Source of the DNA: Tellurirhabdus rosea
GTDB lineage: Bacteria; Bacteroidota; Bacteroidia; Cytophagales; Spirosomataceae
Reading direction: 5' to 3'
NCBI RefSeq assembly: GCF_026278345.1
Contig: NZ_CP111085.1
Location: 4,288,501-4,352,500, forward strand
Length of the DNA: 64,000 nt
In this document: positions 33,217 to 41,504 of the stretch, piece after piece
Layout of the letters: each line of letters opens with the position of its first letter
How positions within the stretch are numbered: the stretch's first letter is position 1
Made by a program: the position numbers and the translations under genes
The notes under the pieces: generated by a model
What the model was told of the DNA's origin: nothing
Database searches by the model: none
Seen by the model: the letters and a program-made list of their open reading frames with translations, nothing else

Positions 33217-34881
33217 ATGCAGCATCGATTGTTGAAAGTTCATCCCGCCGATAACGTCATTGTTGCCCTCCAAAACTTTACTTCCGGCGAAGAAGTGACG
33301 TTCGAAGGGCAGACCTATGCGCTGCCGATCGGGGTGGGCGTCAAGCATAAGTTTGTTACCGAAGATCTACAGCCCGGCGATGCCGTGACCATGTACGGGG
33401 TCCGGGTCGGGCGGGCCACCCAGCCCATTCGCCGCGGCGAACCGATTACGACCTTTAACCTGAAACACGATTCGGAGGCGTACGGACTGGACAAAAAACA
33501 GCCTTACAACTGGCAGCCGCCCGAGGTAAGCGCCTGGCGCGACCGGACGTTTATGGGCTACCACCGCGCCGACGGTCAGGTCGGAACGGCCAACTACTGG
33601 CTAGTGATTCCGCTGGTTTTCTGCGAAAACCGGAACATCCTCATCCTGAAAGATGCGTTCGAGCGGGAGCTTGGCTACGCCCAGCCGGAAATCTACCGCG
33701 AGGAGGTTCGGCAGTTGCTGCACCTGTACCAGCACGGCGACGTAGCGACGATCAAAAAAATCGAGCCGTTCTCGCCGCCGAATACGATGAAGGTATTTCC
33801 CCGGAACGGCGAACGGCCTTTCAAAAACATCGACGGCATCAAGTTTCTGACCCACGAAATGGGCTGCGGCGGCACCCGCCAGGATTCGGAAGCGCTTTGC
33901 GGCCTGTTTGCCGGGTTTATCAACAACCCCAACGTGGCGGGCGTAACGGTGCTGAGCCTCGGCTGCCAGCACACCCAGATTTCGGCCCTCGAAGCGGAAG
34001 TGCGCAAGCGGAATCCGAAATTCGACAAGCCGATGCTGGTCTATGAGCAGCAGGACGGAACGGAATACACCATGATGGCGACGGCCATTCGCGACACGTT
34101 CCTGGCCCTGATCGAAGCCAACAAGATTGAACGCCAGCCCGCTCCGCTGAGTAAGCTGAACATCGGTCTGAAATGCGGCGGCTCGGATGGATTTTCGGGT
34201 ATTTCGGCCAATCCGGTGCTTGGTCACCTGTCGGATGTGCTCGTGGCGCTGGGCGGAAAAACCGTGCTGGCCGAGTTTCCGGAGCTTTGCGGCGTGGAGC
34301 AGGAACTGATCAACCGAACTCCGGCGGACGACAAAGCGCAGAAATTCATTACCCTGATGCAGACCTATTCGGCTCAGGCCGAAGCCGCCGGTTCGGGTTT
34401 TGACATGAACCCGTCGCCGGGCAACATCCGGGACGGACTGATTACGGACGCCATCAAATCGGCGGGTGCGGCCAAAAAAGGCGGAACGGCTCCGGTTGCC
34501 GACGTGCTGAACTATACCGAACCGGCTACCCAGCCGGGCCTGAACCTGCTTTGCACGCCGGGCAACGACGTGGAGGCAACCACCGGCATGGCGGGCTCGG
34601 GCACGAACATCATCCTGTTCACGACCGGCCTTGGCACACCCACCGGCAACCCGATCTGCCCCGTCGTGAAAGTTGCCACGAATACGGCGCTCGCCAACCG
34701 GATGCCGGACGTGATCGACTTCGACTGCGGCCCGGTCATCGAAGGCGAGCAGACCATCGCCGAAAACGCCGAACAACTGTTCGAATACGTCATCAAACTC
34801 GCCAGTGGCGAAGTCCAGACCAAAGCGCAGCAGCTCGCCCAGGACGATTTCATCCCCTGGAAACGGGGAGTTTCACTTTAA
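33217..34881 (+). CDS. UxaA-family (altronate dehydratase-like) sugar-acid dehydratase
   Basis: A 554-residue protein. The SAF domain spans roughly residues 1-90 (HPADNVIVAL, LQPGDAVTMYG); the rest is the UxaA/GarD catalytic region, with HRADGQVGTANYW, THEMGCGGTRQDSEAL, LSLGCQHTQ, LKCGGSDGFSGISANP, and CGP near the end. Cysteine/histidine/aspartate positions fit the iron-dependent dehydratase. Its place at the head of a pathway with a fucose-type permease, mutarotase, dehydrogenase and lactonase suggests it dehydrates L-fuconate (or a related aldonate) to the 2-keto-3-deoxy acid. UxaA-type genes are known in the Campylobacter jejuni fucose locus. True altronate dehydratase activity is the alternative. 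Confidence 0.85.
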   Translation: MQHRLLKVHPADNVIVALQNFTSGEEVTFEGQTYALPIGVGVKHKFVTEDLQPGDAVTMYGVRVGRATQPIRRGEPITTFNLKHDSEAYGLDKKQPYNWQPPEVSAWRDRTFMGYHRADGQVGTANYWLVIPLVFCENRNILILKDAFERELGYAQPEIYREEVRQLLHLYQHGDVATIKKIEPFSPPNTMKVFPRNGERPFKNIDGIKFLTHEMGCGGTRQDSEALCGLFAGFINNPNVAGVTVLSLGCQHTQISALEAEVRKRNPKFDKPMLVYEQQDGTEYTMMATAIRDTFLALIEANKIERQPAPLSKLNIGLKCGGSDGFSGISANPVLGHLSDVLVALGGKTVLAEFPELCGVEQELINRTPADDKAQKFITLMQTYSAQAEAAGSGFDMNPSPGNIRDGLITDAIKSAGAAKKGGTAPVADVLNYTEPATQPGLNLLCTPGNDVEATTGMAGSGTNIILFTTGLGTPTGNPICPVVKVATNTALANRMPDVIDFDCGPVIEGEQTIAENAEQLFEYVIKLASGEVQTKAQQLAQDDFIPWKRGVSL

Positions 34882-34885
34882 ATTT

Positions 34886-34960
34886 TGAATGATTGAATGA
34901 CTGAGTTGCTCCGCAGTGCTAAGATTAGCGGAGTCATTCAGCCATTCAGTCATTCAGTCA
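34886..34960. repeat. word-type palindrome J
   Basis: A left arm of GAATGATTGAATGACTGA words starting 4 bases after the upstream stop codon, a right arm of CATTCAGTCATTCAGTCA words, and an inner stem GCTCCGC (34908-34914) with GCGGAG (34928-34933). It sits between two sugar-pathway genes. Confidence 0.88.
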
Positions 34961-34968
34961 TTTCCACT

Positions 34969-35742
34969 ATGTTCGACCTCACCAACAAGACCGCCCTCAT
35001 CACCGGCGGGGCCAGCGGGATTGGGCTGGCGATTACCGAAACCTTTGCCCGCGCGGGGGCGACGGTGCATATTCTGGAACTGAACGCCGAAGCGGCGCAG
35101 GCGGTGGCCGACGGGCTCTCGGCCGAAGGCGGGCGGGTCTTTGCGCATGGCGTCGATGTGTCGCGGCAGGCGGATGTGGTGCAGGTGGTGAATGACATTG
35201 CGGCCCAGGGGCCGGTGCATATTCTGGTCAATAATGCCGGGGTAGCGCATGTCGGGACGGTGGAAACGACTTCCGAGGCCGATTTTGACCGGATTTACAA
35301 TGTGAACGTGAAGGGCGTTTACAACTGTCTGTACGCCACCATTCCGCATTTCAGGGCGGCCGGCGGCGGGGTCATTCTGAACATGGCTTCCATCGCGGCA
35401 ACCATCGGCATTCCCGACCGTTTCGCCTATTCGACCAGCAAAGGTGCGGTGCTGACGATGACCCTGTCCGTGGCGAAAGACTATTTAAAGCACAACATTC
35501 GCTGCAATTGCATTTCGCCGGCCCGGGTGCATACGCCCTTCGTAGACGGGTTTCTGGCTAAAAACTATCCCGGCAAGGAAGAGGAAATGTTCGCCAAACT
35601 GTCGGCTACCCAACCCATCGGCCGCATGGCAAAGCCCGCCGAAATCGGAGCCCTCGCTCTGTACCTCTGCTCGGACGAAGCCGGTTTTGTGACGGGCTGC
35701 GACTATCCCATCGACGGCGGTTTTACGCGGCTGAACAACTAA
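34969..35742 (+). CDS. SDR, probable 2-keto-3-deoxy-L-fuconate 4-dehydrogenase
   Basis: A 257-residue classical SDR with TGGASGIG at 12-19, NNAG at 88-91, and the catalytic S141, Y154 and K158 (YSTSK). The PARVHTPFVDGFLAKNYPGKEEE segment is similar to the DHRS6/fuconate-pathway dehydrogenases. In the oxidative fucose route this enzyme oxidises 2-keto-3-deoxy-L-fuconate to the 2,4-diketo compound, the substrate for the FAH-family hydrolase encoded at 38340. The frame starts at 34897, but MFDLTNKTALITGG at 34969 is the natural start and the upstream codons lie in a palindromic element. Substrate is inferred from context. Confidence 0.8.
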   Translation: MFDLTNKTALITGGASGIGLAITETFARAGATVHILELNAEAAQAVADGLSAEGGRVFAHGVDVSRQADVVQVVNDIAAQGPVHILVNNAGVAHVGTVETTSEADFDRIYNVNVKGVYNCLYATIPHFRAAGGGVILNMASIAATIGIPDRFAYSTSKGAVLTMTLSVAKDYLKHNIRCNCISPARVHTPFVDGFLAKNYPGKEEEMFAKLSATQPIGRMAKPAEIGALALYLCSDEAGFVTGCDYPIDGGFTRLNN

Positions 35743-35758
35743 CGGCTTGTTTTAAGTT

Positions 35759-35941
35759 TTAAACTGTTTTTAACAATTCATTACGCAAGACTTTGGCTTT
35801 TTTGTCGCGTAAAGCCTTTGTTTGGTTTAGGAAGTCAATAGATTTTTTGGCCAAACTGGCTTGAAGAGTTATACTTTGAATAATATTCAGAAGCTTTTTG
35901 TTGTAAGCCAAAGGGAATTCCCGAATATCTTCTAAACTGAA
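35759..35941 (-). pseudogene. possible C-terminal coiled-coil remnant in AT-rich DNA
   Basis: An open frame of 60 codons bounded by stops on both sides, without a start codon. It reads FSLEDIREFPLAYNKKLLN and then a lysine-rich heptad-like segment ending RDKKAKVLRNELLKTV. It looks like the end of a larger coiled-coil protein, but I cannot name the family. The flanking 35.74-36.19 kb is AT-rich and otherwise non-coding. Confidence 0.3.
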
Positions 35942-36194
35942 TTACGTATGCACAGTGAAAAGCCAAGATCAAATCATTCGTCAATTATCATGGAATTGCG
36001 AAAGCTTTTTACGAGACGGAATAAATGACTAAGGGCATGGTATGAAGGATGGCTGGCCTATTTATGGTGTGAGTTTCCCGGTAATCACTACCCTTCCTTT
36101 TATTAAATTACAATAAATGTCAACTTAATTGTATTGAGTAAGGGGTGCCTTTAAGTTTATTGTTGGCAGTTAATCAATTGACTAGAATAATCAT

Positions 36195-36926
36195 ATGGTG
36201 AAAAAAATTGGTTTAACTTTCTTGTTGCTTTTTGTAATAGTACATAGCTCGTTTTCTCAGTCATATCAGGCGAAATACCGAGATACATCATCTTGGGGCC
36301 TATTTGTTGGTGGGAATCTGCTCGATTTTTCTGTTAATGGAGTTGTCAATAATAAATACCAAATCTATACAGGTCCTTTTGAGAATTACCAGGGGTGGGA
36401 AGTTGGCGTAGCCCACAAAAGACAGTTTGATAAATTTTACGTACAAGGTTCCTTATCCTATTTACAAAACACATATTTTGTGCAATTCAGAAACATGAAC
36501 CCCGAGGAAGATACGGCATTCGGGACCGGCAGAGTTTGGGTTTACACTGGCCCTATTTATCAACTCAAGCGGTTTTCTGCCTCCGCAATTGTGGGAACAA
36601 ATTTGACTTCATTTTTGCGTATTCAAGCCGGATTGGTTGCGTCTTATCACACCAAGGATAGATTTTATGGAAACAAAACAGCTGAATTTTTAGCAAACAA
36701 GGCCAACAGCGAGGATAGAATTTTATTTAAGTATGCCGATAGCATAAACCGTTTTGGTGCTTCTGGACTTATTGGATTAGGCGTAGATTTGGGAAAATTT
36801 ACTGTTGATGGATTTTATGAAAGTACAATCACTCCGTACAGCAAATACACTGATTTAAATAATCAGTCGTTTCCGCTCATTCAACGCTATAAAATTTACA
36901 AGGTTAGGCTTGGTTATAATTTTTGA
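36195..36926 (+). CDS. exported outer-membrane beta-barrel-like protein, AT-rich
   Basis: A 243-residue protein with a signal peptide (MVKKIGLTFLLLFVIVHSSFS, cleavage near SQS) and alternating beta strands rich in Tyr, Phe and Gly: WGLFVGGNLLDFSV, FYVQGSLSYLQNTYFVQF, FSASAIVGTNLTSFLRIQAGLVASYH. It ends in YKVRLGYNF, a terminal aromatic strand typical of outer-membrane barrels. No named family is recognised. Base composition is clearly lower in GC than in neighbours, with A/T-ending codons dominating, which suggests recent transfer. It interrupts the sugar-catabolism cluster. Confidence 0.78.
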   Translation: MVKKIGLTFLLLFVIVHSSFSQSYQAKYRDTSSWGLFVGGNLLDFSVNGVVNNKYQIYTGPFENYQGWEVGVAHKRQFDKFYVQGSLSYLQNTYFVQFRNMNPEEDTAFGTGRVWVYTGPIYQLKRFSASAIVGTNLTSFLRIQAGLVASYHTKDRFYGNKTAEFLANKANSEDRILFKYADSINRFGASGLIGLGVDLGKFTVDGFYESTITPYSKYTDLNNQSFPLIQRYKIYKVRLGYNF

Positions 36927-37135
36927 TAAATTTTTATAAGCTTAAGAGTAGATTTGTGATTTCAGTATACTGATAATTAGGCTTTTGTTGGCGTTTTGAT
37001 ATTGTACTTTCACCGCGTCGATGCCAACATTTAGGTTGGTTCACCAGGTTCTTTGGCTGTATCAGTCTGATAGGTCTCCATTGAAAGATCGTTAGAGGAA
37101 TCTTTTGTAAACCAAATAAAATCCCCAAACACCTT

Positions 37136-38251
37136 TTAACGGCCCCGCTGCAAATCCTTCAGCGACGCGATCAGGCTGGGCAGAAAGGCCTCGAACGTGG
37201 GGTACTGCCGCCGATTCGTTTCGTAGCGCTCCAGTTGCCGGACAAAATGCGGCAGGTACTTCCAGCGGGCGTTTTGCTTCCGGACGGCTTCGGCATCCGC
37301 CGGGTTACCGGTCTTCAGCGCAATCCGGATTTCGCCCGCCCGGACGACGTATTCGCAGAACTGGGTATGCCAGTCGCTGTATTGTTCGTCACCCTTAATG
37401 GGTTCGTACAGTGAATTATAGGCTTCAATCTGCTTCCGGACGCTCGGCTGGTAGGCGAGGGGGTTCACGAACGTATGGCCGAACTCGTGCACGGATAACC
37501 GCCGGACGCCCGCGCGGTCGTCGAACCCCGTTGTTTCGACCTGACCCGTGGCGGAAACATTCGCTTTAACAAACGGGGCGGTGATGTTGTAGACGTCCGT
37601 GCCGGCGGGGCCGGAAACTTCCCAGCCCATGCCCCAGTCGCTTTTGAAATACGGGTTTAGAATGAGGTTGTAGCTGTGTTTATGCCCGCCGTAGTACTGT
37701 TCAAGTGCCTTCGTGAATCCGGCGGGCGGTAAGTTTCGCTTCACTTCGGCCACCGCCTGAGCGTAAATCGGCCCATTTTGCCGCAGGTAGTCTGCAAACC
37801 GGACCTCGGTATAAAGCTGGTTCAACTGCCCGAAGAACTGGTCAAAGGCCCGGATCACCGAATCCCGGTTGGGGCTGACGGCTTCCAGAAACACGTCCGG
37901 CAACGCGACCAGTCGCCGGGCCGTGGGCACTTCGCTGTAATAAAGTCCCAGGAGGTACATGCCGGTGCCCATTTTGTCTTCGAGAGCCTGATAGGTGCGG
38001 AAAATGGGAAGCTGCTGAACGGGCAGAAAATGGTAGTACGACCGCCGCATCAGCACGCTGTTGTCGCGCATCCAGGGATTGGTCAGGGTGTCTTTCAGCA
38101 AGCCGGCGGCATTCTGTACGGCCAGGACGTTTATCAGCTCGATGTTTTTGTGAATCCGGACCTGAACGGGGTTTTGGGCCTTTAAGAACAGCGGGAACAG
38201 AAGCAGGGTAACCAGAAAACGCATACGGGTGGATTGGACAAGCTTTTTCAA
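37136..38251 (-). CDS. DUF4932 family exported putative metalloprotease
   Basis: A 371-residue exported protein (signal peptide to about residue 25, RFLVTLLLFPLFLKAQ). The zinc-binding motif HEFGH (H255, E256, H259) is preceded by RRLSV, as in gluzincins; E300 in QFCEYVVRA is a candidate third ligand. The family is DUF4932, whose substrate is unknown. GC content returns to the normal high level here. It is the only minus-strand gene within the sugar-pathway region and is convergent with the AT-rich barrel gene, so the insertion probably brought or rearranged this segment. Periplasmic location is expected. Confidence 0.85.
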   Translation of the reverse strand: MKKLVQSTRMRFLVTLLLFPLFLKAQNPVQVRIHKNIELINVLAVQNAAGLLKDTLTNPWMRDNSVLMRRSYYHFLPVQQLPIFRTYQALEDKMGTGMYLLGLYYSEVPTARRLVALPDVFLEAVSPNRDSVIRAFDQFFGQLNQLYTEVRFADYLRQNGPIYAQAVAEVKRNLPPAGFTKALEQYYGGHKHSYNLILNPYFKSDWGMGWEVSGPAGTDVYNITAPFVKANVSATGQVETTGFDDRAGVRRLSVHEFGHTFVNPLAYQPSVRKQIEAYNSLYEPIKGDEQYSDWHTQFCEYVVRAGEIRIALKTGNPADAEAVRKQNARWKYLPHFVRQLERYETNRRQYPTFEAFLPSLIASLKDLQRGR

Positions 38252-38339
38252 AGATATAAAAACGGCGATGCGCTGCCTTGGCGAAATGATTATAACTTGC
38301 CAGTCTGGTTCTTTTCCGTCAAAACCCCTTTGAACACGA

Positions 38340-39194
38340 ATGAAACTTTTCCGCTTCGGTCCCCCCGAAAATGAACGCCCCGGCGTAATGCTTGCTTCCG
38401 GTGCCCACCTCGATGTATCGGCTTTCGGCCAGGATTATGACGAAACCTTTTTTGCCACCGACGGCCCCGCCCGCCTCGCCCAGTGGCTGGAAGCCAACGC
38501 CGCTAACTGTCCGAACGTGCCGGGCAGCGTGCGCCGCGCGTCGTGCGTCAAACGGCCGTCCAAGATCGTCTGCGTCGGCCTGAACTACGCCAAACACGCC
38601 GCCGAGACCGGCGCGCCGGTGCCCGCCGAACCGATTCTTTTCTTCAAATCCACCACCGCCCTGTGCGGTCCCGACGACAACGTAGTCATTCCGAAACGGT
38701 CAGAAAAAACCGACTGGGAGGTGGAACTGGCGATTGTGATCGGCAAAAAAGCGACGTACGTGTCGCAGGACGAAGCGTTCGACTACATCGCTGGGTACGC
38801 CCTGCACAACGACTACAGCGAGCGGGCTTTCCAGCTCGAACGCGGTGGTCAGTGGGTGAAAGGCAAAAGCGCCGATACGTTCGCACCGCTGGGTCCGTTT
38901 CTGGTGACCAAAGACGAAATTCCCGATCCCAACAAACTCCACCTCTGGCTGCGCGTCAACGGCGAACTGCTGCAGGATTCCAACACCGACGACATGATTT
39001 TCAACGTCCCGATGCTGGTCAGCTACATCAGCCAGTTCATGACGCTGCTGCCCGGCGACGTCATCTCGACCGGCACGCCCTCCGGCGTCGGCATGGGCCT
39101 CAAACCGCCCCGTTTCCTCCAGCCCGGCGACGTCGTCACCCTCGGCATCGAAGGCCTGGGCGAACAGCGGCAAACGGCTGTGGCTTTTAGTTAA
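38340..39194 (+). CDS. FAH-family hydrolase, probable 2,4-diketo-3-deoxy-L-fuconate hydrolase
   Basis: A 284-residue fumarylacetoacetate-hydrolase family enzyme. Metal ligands are E127 and E129 in DWEVELAIVIG and D158 in HNDYSERAF; GKSADTFAPLGP at 175-186 is the substrate loop, and STGTPSGVGMG lies near the C-terminus. The close match in arrangement to the fuconate-pathway hydrolase and its neighbours suggest hydrolysis of 2,4-diketo-3-deoxy-L-fuconate to pyruvate and L-lactate. Ureidoglycolate-lyase-like or acylpyruvase activity is the alternative. The stop codon overlaps the first arm of the four-helix-bundle element. Confidence 0.85.
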   Translation: MKLFRFGPPENERPGVMLASGAHLDVSAFGQDYDETFFATDGPARLAQWLEANAANCPNVPGSVRRASCVKRPSKIVCVGLNYAKHAAETGAPVPAEPILFFKSTTALCGPDDNVVIPKRSEKTDWEVELAIVIGKKATYVSQDEAFDYIAGYALHNDYSERAFQLERGGQWVKGKSADTFAPLGPFLVTKDEIPDPNKLHLWLRVNGELLQDSNTDDMIFNVPMLVSYISQFMTLLPGDVISTGTPSGVGMGLKPPRFLQPGDVVTLGIEGLGEQRQTAVAFS

Positions 39195-39634
39195 AAGTTA
39201 AAGATTAAAAGTTAAAAGTAAGGCCGTAGCTTGGTAATGGAGCAAAAAGAAAGCATAATCCAGAGCAAGGCTTTTGCCTTTGCGATTCGGGTAGTGAATC
39301 TGCATAAATGGCTAATGCAACAGCAGGTTCCTTACAAGCTTGCGGAACAGTTACTCAAAAGCGGAACTTCCATTGGCGCTAATTTGGAAGAGGCAACCGG
39401 CGGCTTTTCGCGCAAAGAGTTTGCGGCAAAAATCGGCATTTCATACAAAGAAGCCAGAGAAACGCGGTTTTGGTTACGACTTCTCCAGGCTACAAATTAC
39501 CTCGATGAGCGAATGGCGTCGTCTATGCTGAGCGATTGTGAAGAATTAATAAAAATTCTCGCCGCCATTCAATTAACGACTCAGAAGGCAATGTAGCCAC
39601 TTATTTTTAACTTTTAACTTTTAATTCTTAATTG
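39191..39634. mobile_element. candidate element: word-type inverted repeats enclosing a four-helix-bundle gene
   Basis: Left arm 39191-39220 consists of TTAAAAGTTAAAG words. Right arm about 39600-39634 consists of the complement, TTTTTAACTTTTAACTTTTAA. The four-helix-bundle ORF lies between them. The element starts within the stop codon of the FAH hydrolase gene and ends 4 bases before the lactonase start, so the operon stays continuous. The layout matches 23S rRNA intervening sequences that carry S23 ORFs, but mobility is inference. Confidence 0.6.
39237..39596 (+). CDS. four-helix-bundle protein (S23 / rRNA intervening-sequence type)
   Basis: A 119-residue helical protein with the family pattern AFAIRVVNLHKWLMQ, LAEQLLKSGTSIGANLEEATGGFSRKEFAAKIGISYKEARETRFWLRLL and a C-terminal helix with CEELIKILAAIQLT. 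Homologues are encoded in intervening sequences of 23S rRNA genes and are related to the Avd protein of diversity-generating retroelements, which binds nucleic acid. Its position in a sugar operon makes a metabolic role unlikely. The start is ATG 39237; a TTG two codons earlier is possible. Inverted word repeats flank the gene. Confidence 0.88.
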   Translation: MEQKESIIQSKAFAFAIRVVNLHKWLMQQQVPYKLAEQLLKSGTSIGANLEEATGGFSRKEFAAKIGISYKEARETRFWLRLLQATNYLDERMASSMLSDCEELIKILAAIQLTTQKAM

Positions 39635-39638
39635 AAAA

Positions 39639-40466
39639 ATGATAGTTGATGCCCATCAGCACTTTTGGTTTTATACGCCTGAACGCGATACGTGGATTAC
39701 CGACGAGATGGCCGTGATCCGGCGGGATTTTCTGCCCGGAGACCTGGAGCCGGTGCTGAAAGCCAATGGCGTGGAAGCCTGCGTGGCGGTGCAGGCCGAC
39801 CAGTCGGAAGCCGAAACGCTGCTGCTGCTGAAACTGGCCGAAGCGTACGATATCGTCAAAGGCGTGGTCGGCTGGGTGGATTTGCGTTCCGAAACGATTT
39901 ACGATCGGCTGGAAGCTTTCTCGCAGTTTGAAGAACTGAAAGGGTTTCGGCACGTGGCCCAGTCGGAACCGGACGACTTTCTGACCCGCCCGGAATTCAT
40001 CCGCGGCGTGCGGCAACTGGCGGCTTTCGATTTCACCTACGACATTCTGATTTACCCCAACCAGTTGAAAGCGGCCTGGCAACTGGTGCAGGAGGTGCCG
40101 GAAGTGAAGTTCGTGGTGGACCACTGCGCCAAGCCGGTGATCCGGAAAAAGGAAATCACGCGCTGGTCCAACTACATCGCCGAAATCGCTAAGAACCGGA
40201 ATACCTACTGCAAGGTGTCCGGGCTGGTGACGGAGGCGGACTGGAAAGGCTGGAATAAAGAGGAAATTTTTCCGTACCTCGATGTCGTCTTCGAACACTT
40301 CGGCCCCGACCGGCTGATGTTCGGCTCCGACTGGCCGGTTTGTCTGGTGGCCGCCGAATACGAAGAGGTCAAGGGCCTGCTGGAAGACTACATCCAGCCC
40401 TGGGGCGAGGAAGTCCGGCAAAAGGTTTTCGGAGCCAACGCGGTGGATTTTTACCGATTGGAGTAG
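39639..40466 (+). CDS. amidohydrolase, probable L-fuconolactonase
   Basis: A 275-residue metal-dependent hydrolase of the COG3618 type. The N-terminal metal motif is DAHQHFW at residues 4-10; FVVDHCAKP and MFGSDWPVC carry the His and Asp metal/catalytic residues. Family members open 1,5- or 1,4-sugar lactones. In this operon it should hydrolyse L-fucono-1,5-lactone from the fucose dehydrogenase to L-fuconate. L-rhamnono- or galactono-lactone is the alternative. It is cytosolic, and the length is normal for the family. Confidence 0.87.
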   Translation: MIVDAHQHFWFYTPERDTWITDEMAVIRRDFLPGDLEPVLKANGVEACVAVQADQSEAETLLLLKLAEAYDIVKGVVGWVDLRSETIYDRLEAFSQFEELKGFRHVAQSEPDDFLTRPEFIRGVRQLAAFDFTYDILIYPNQLKAAWQLVQEVPEVKFVVDHCAKPVIRKKEITRWSNYIAEIAKNRNTYCKVSGLVTEADWKGWNKEEIFPYLDVVFEHFGPDRLMFGSDWPVCLVAAEYEEVKGLLEDYIQPWGEEVRQKVFGANAVDFYRLE

Positions 40467-40478
40467 CGGGCGTTTGGG

Positions 40479-40579
40479 TATCCGCCGCGGCGGATACGGT
40501 TCTTTCGTCTTTGGTAACTAATAGACTAAACACGGGCTGAAGCCTGCGGATACAAAGTATACACGGGCTTCAGCCCGTG
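40479..40579. repeat. GC-rich palindrome pair between sugar-pathway genes
   Basis: TATCCGCCGCGGCGGATA at 40479-40496 is an 18-base palindrome. CACGGGCTGAAGC (40531-40543) pairs with GCTTCAGCCCGTG (40567-40579), and CACGGGCTTCAGCCCGTG at 40562-40579 is itself palindromic. It fills the gap between the lactonase and dehydrogenase genes. Confidence 0.8.
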
Positions 40580-40591
40580 CCCACAAAACAC

Positions 40592-41374
40592 ATGAACCTA
40601 AACCTACAAGACAAAATCATTCTGGTCACGGGCGGGGCCAAGGGCATTGGCGAAGGCATTGCCACCGTACTGGCGACCGAGGGAGCCATGCCCGTCATCG
40701 TCGGACGCAACGAAGCCGACAACCGCGCGACGGTGGCTAAAATCGTGGAAGCGGGCGGCCGGGCTCATCAGCTGGTGGCCGAACTCACGCGCCCCGAGGA
40801 ATGTCGCCGGGCCGTGGAGCAGACGCTGGCCGAGTTCGGACGGATCGACGGGCTGGTCAACAATGCCGGGGTCAACGACGGCATCGGGCTGGAAAGCGGT
40901 TCGTACGAAGGCTTTATCGAATCGCTGCACCGCAATCTGGTCCATTATTACCTGATGGCGCACTACGCCCTGCCCGCGCTGAAAGAAAGCCGCGGGGCGA
41001 TCGTCAATATCGGTTCCAAAGTGGCCGAAACGGGGCAGGGCAACACCTCCGCCTACGCCGCCGCTAACGGGGGACGCAACGCCCTGACCCGCGAATGGGC
41101 TGTGGAACTGCTGCCGTACGGCATCCGGGTCAACTGTGTGATCGTGGCCGAATGCTGGACGCCGCTCTACGAAAGCTGGATCAAAACGCTGCCCAGCCCG
41201 GAAGAAAAGCTGGATTCCATCGTTTCCAAAATTCCCCTGGAAAAACGCATGACGACCACGGAGGAGATTGCCAACACAGTCGCCTTTCTCCTTTCCGACA
41301 AATCCAGTCACACCACCGGTCAGCTCATCCACATCGACGGCGGCTACACGCACCTGGACCGGGCCATTACGTAA
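40592..41374 (+). CDS. SDR, probable L-fucose dehydrogenase, with Asn at the catalytic Lys position
   Basis: A 260-residue SDR with TGGAKGIG at 13-20, NNAG at 90-93, S142 and Y155, but the YxxxK motif reads YAAAN: residue 159 is Asn instead of Lys. The DNA reads AAC clearly. The rest of the fold, including ALTREWAVELLPYGIRVNCV and IHIDGGYTHLD at the end, is intact. In the operon it should oxidise L-fucose to L-fucono-1,5-lactone with NAD(P). The Asn may be a feature of this subgroup. The start is ATG 40592; the GTG at 40577 lies inside a palindrome. Confidence 0.8.
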   Translation: MNLNLQDKIILVTGGAKGIGEGIATVLATEGAMPVIVGRNEADNRATVAKIVEAGGRAHQLVAELTRPEECRRAVEQTLAEFGRIDGLVNNAGVNDGIGLESGSYEGFIESLHRNLVHYYLMAHYALPALKESRGAIVNIGSKVAETGQGNTSAYAAANGGRNALTREWAVELLPYGIRVNCVIVAECWTPLYESWIKTLPSPEEKLDSIVSKIPLEKRMTTTEEIANTVAFLLSDKSSHTTGQLIHIDGGYTHLDRAIT

Positions 41375-41492
41375 ATGATTGAATGATTGAATTTTGAATG
41401 ACAGAACAGCTTCGCTATGCTAAAATTTGGGAAGCTATTCAATCATTCAAAATTCAGCATTCAAAATTCAACATTCAAAATTCAGTCATTCA
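41375..41492. repeat. word-type palindrome K
   Basis: A left arm (41375-41402) of ATGATTGAATG words beginning directly after the stop codon, a right arm (41434-41492) of ATTCAAAATTCA words, and an inner stem AGCTTC/GAAGCT. It lies between the dehydrogenase and permease genes. Confidence 0.87.
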
Positions 41493-41504
41493 ACCCAACC
41501 TTTC

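Noticed and set aside
33601-34776. 391-codon minus-strand frame
   Set aside because: Antisense to a well-supported UxaA-family gene, with no recognisable domain.
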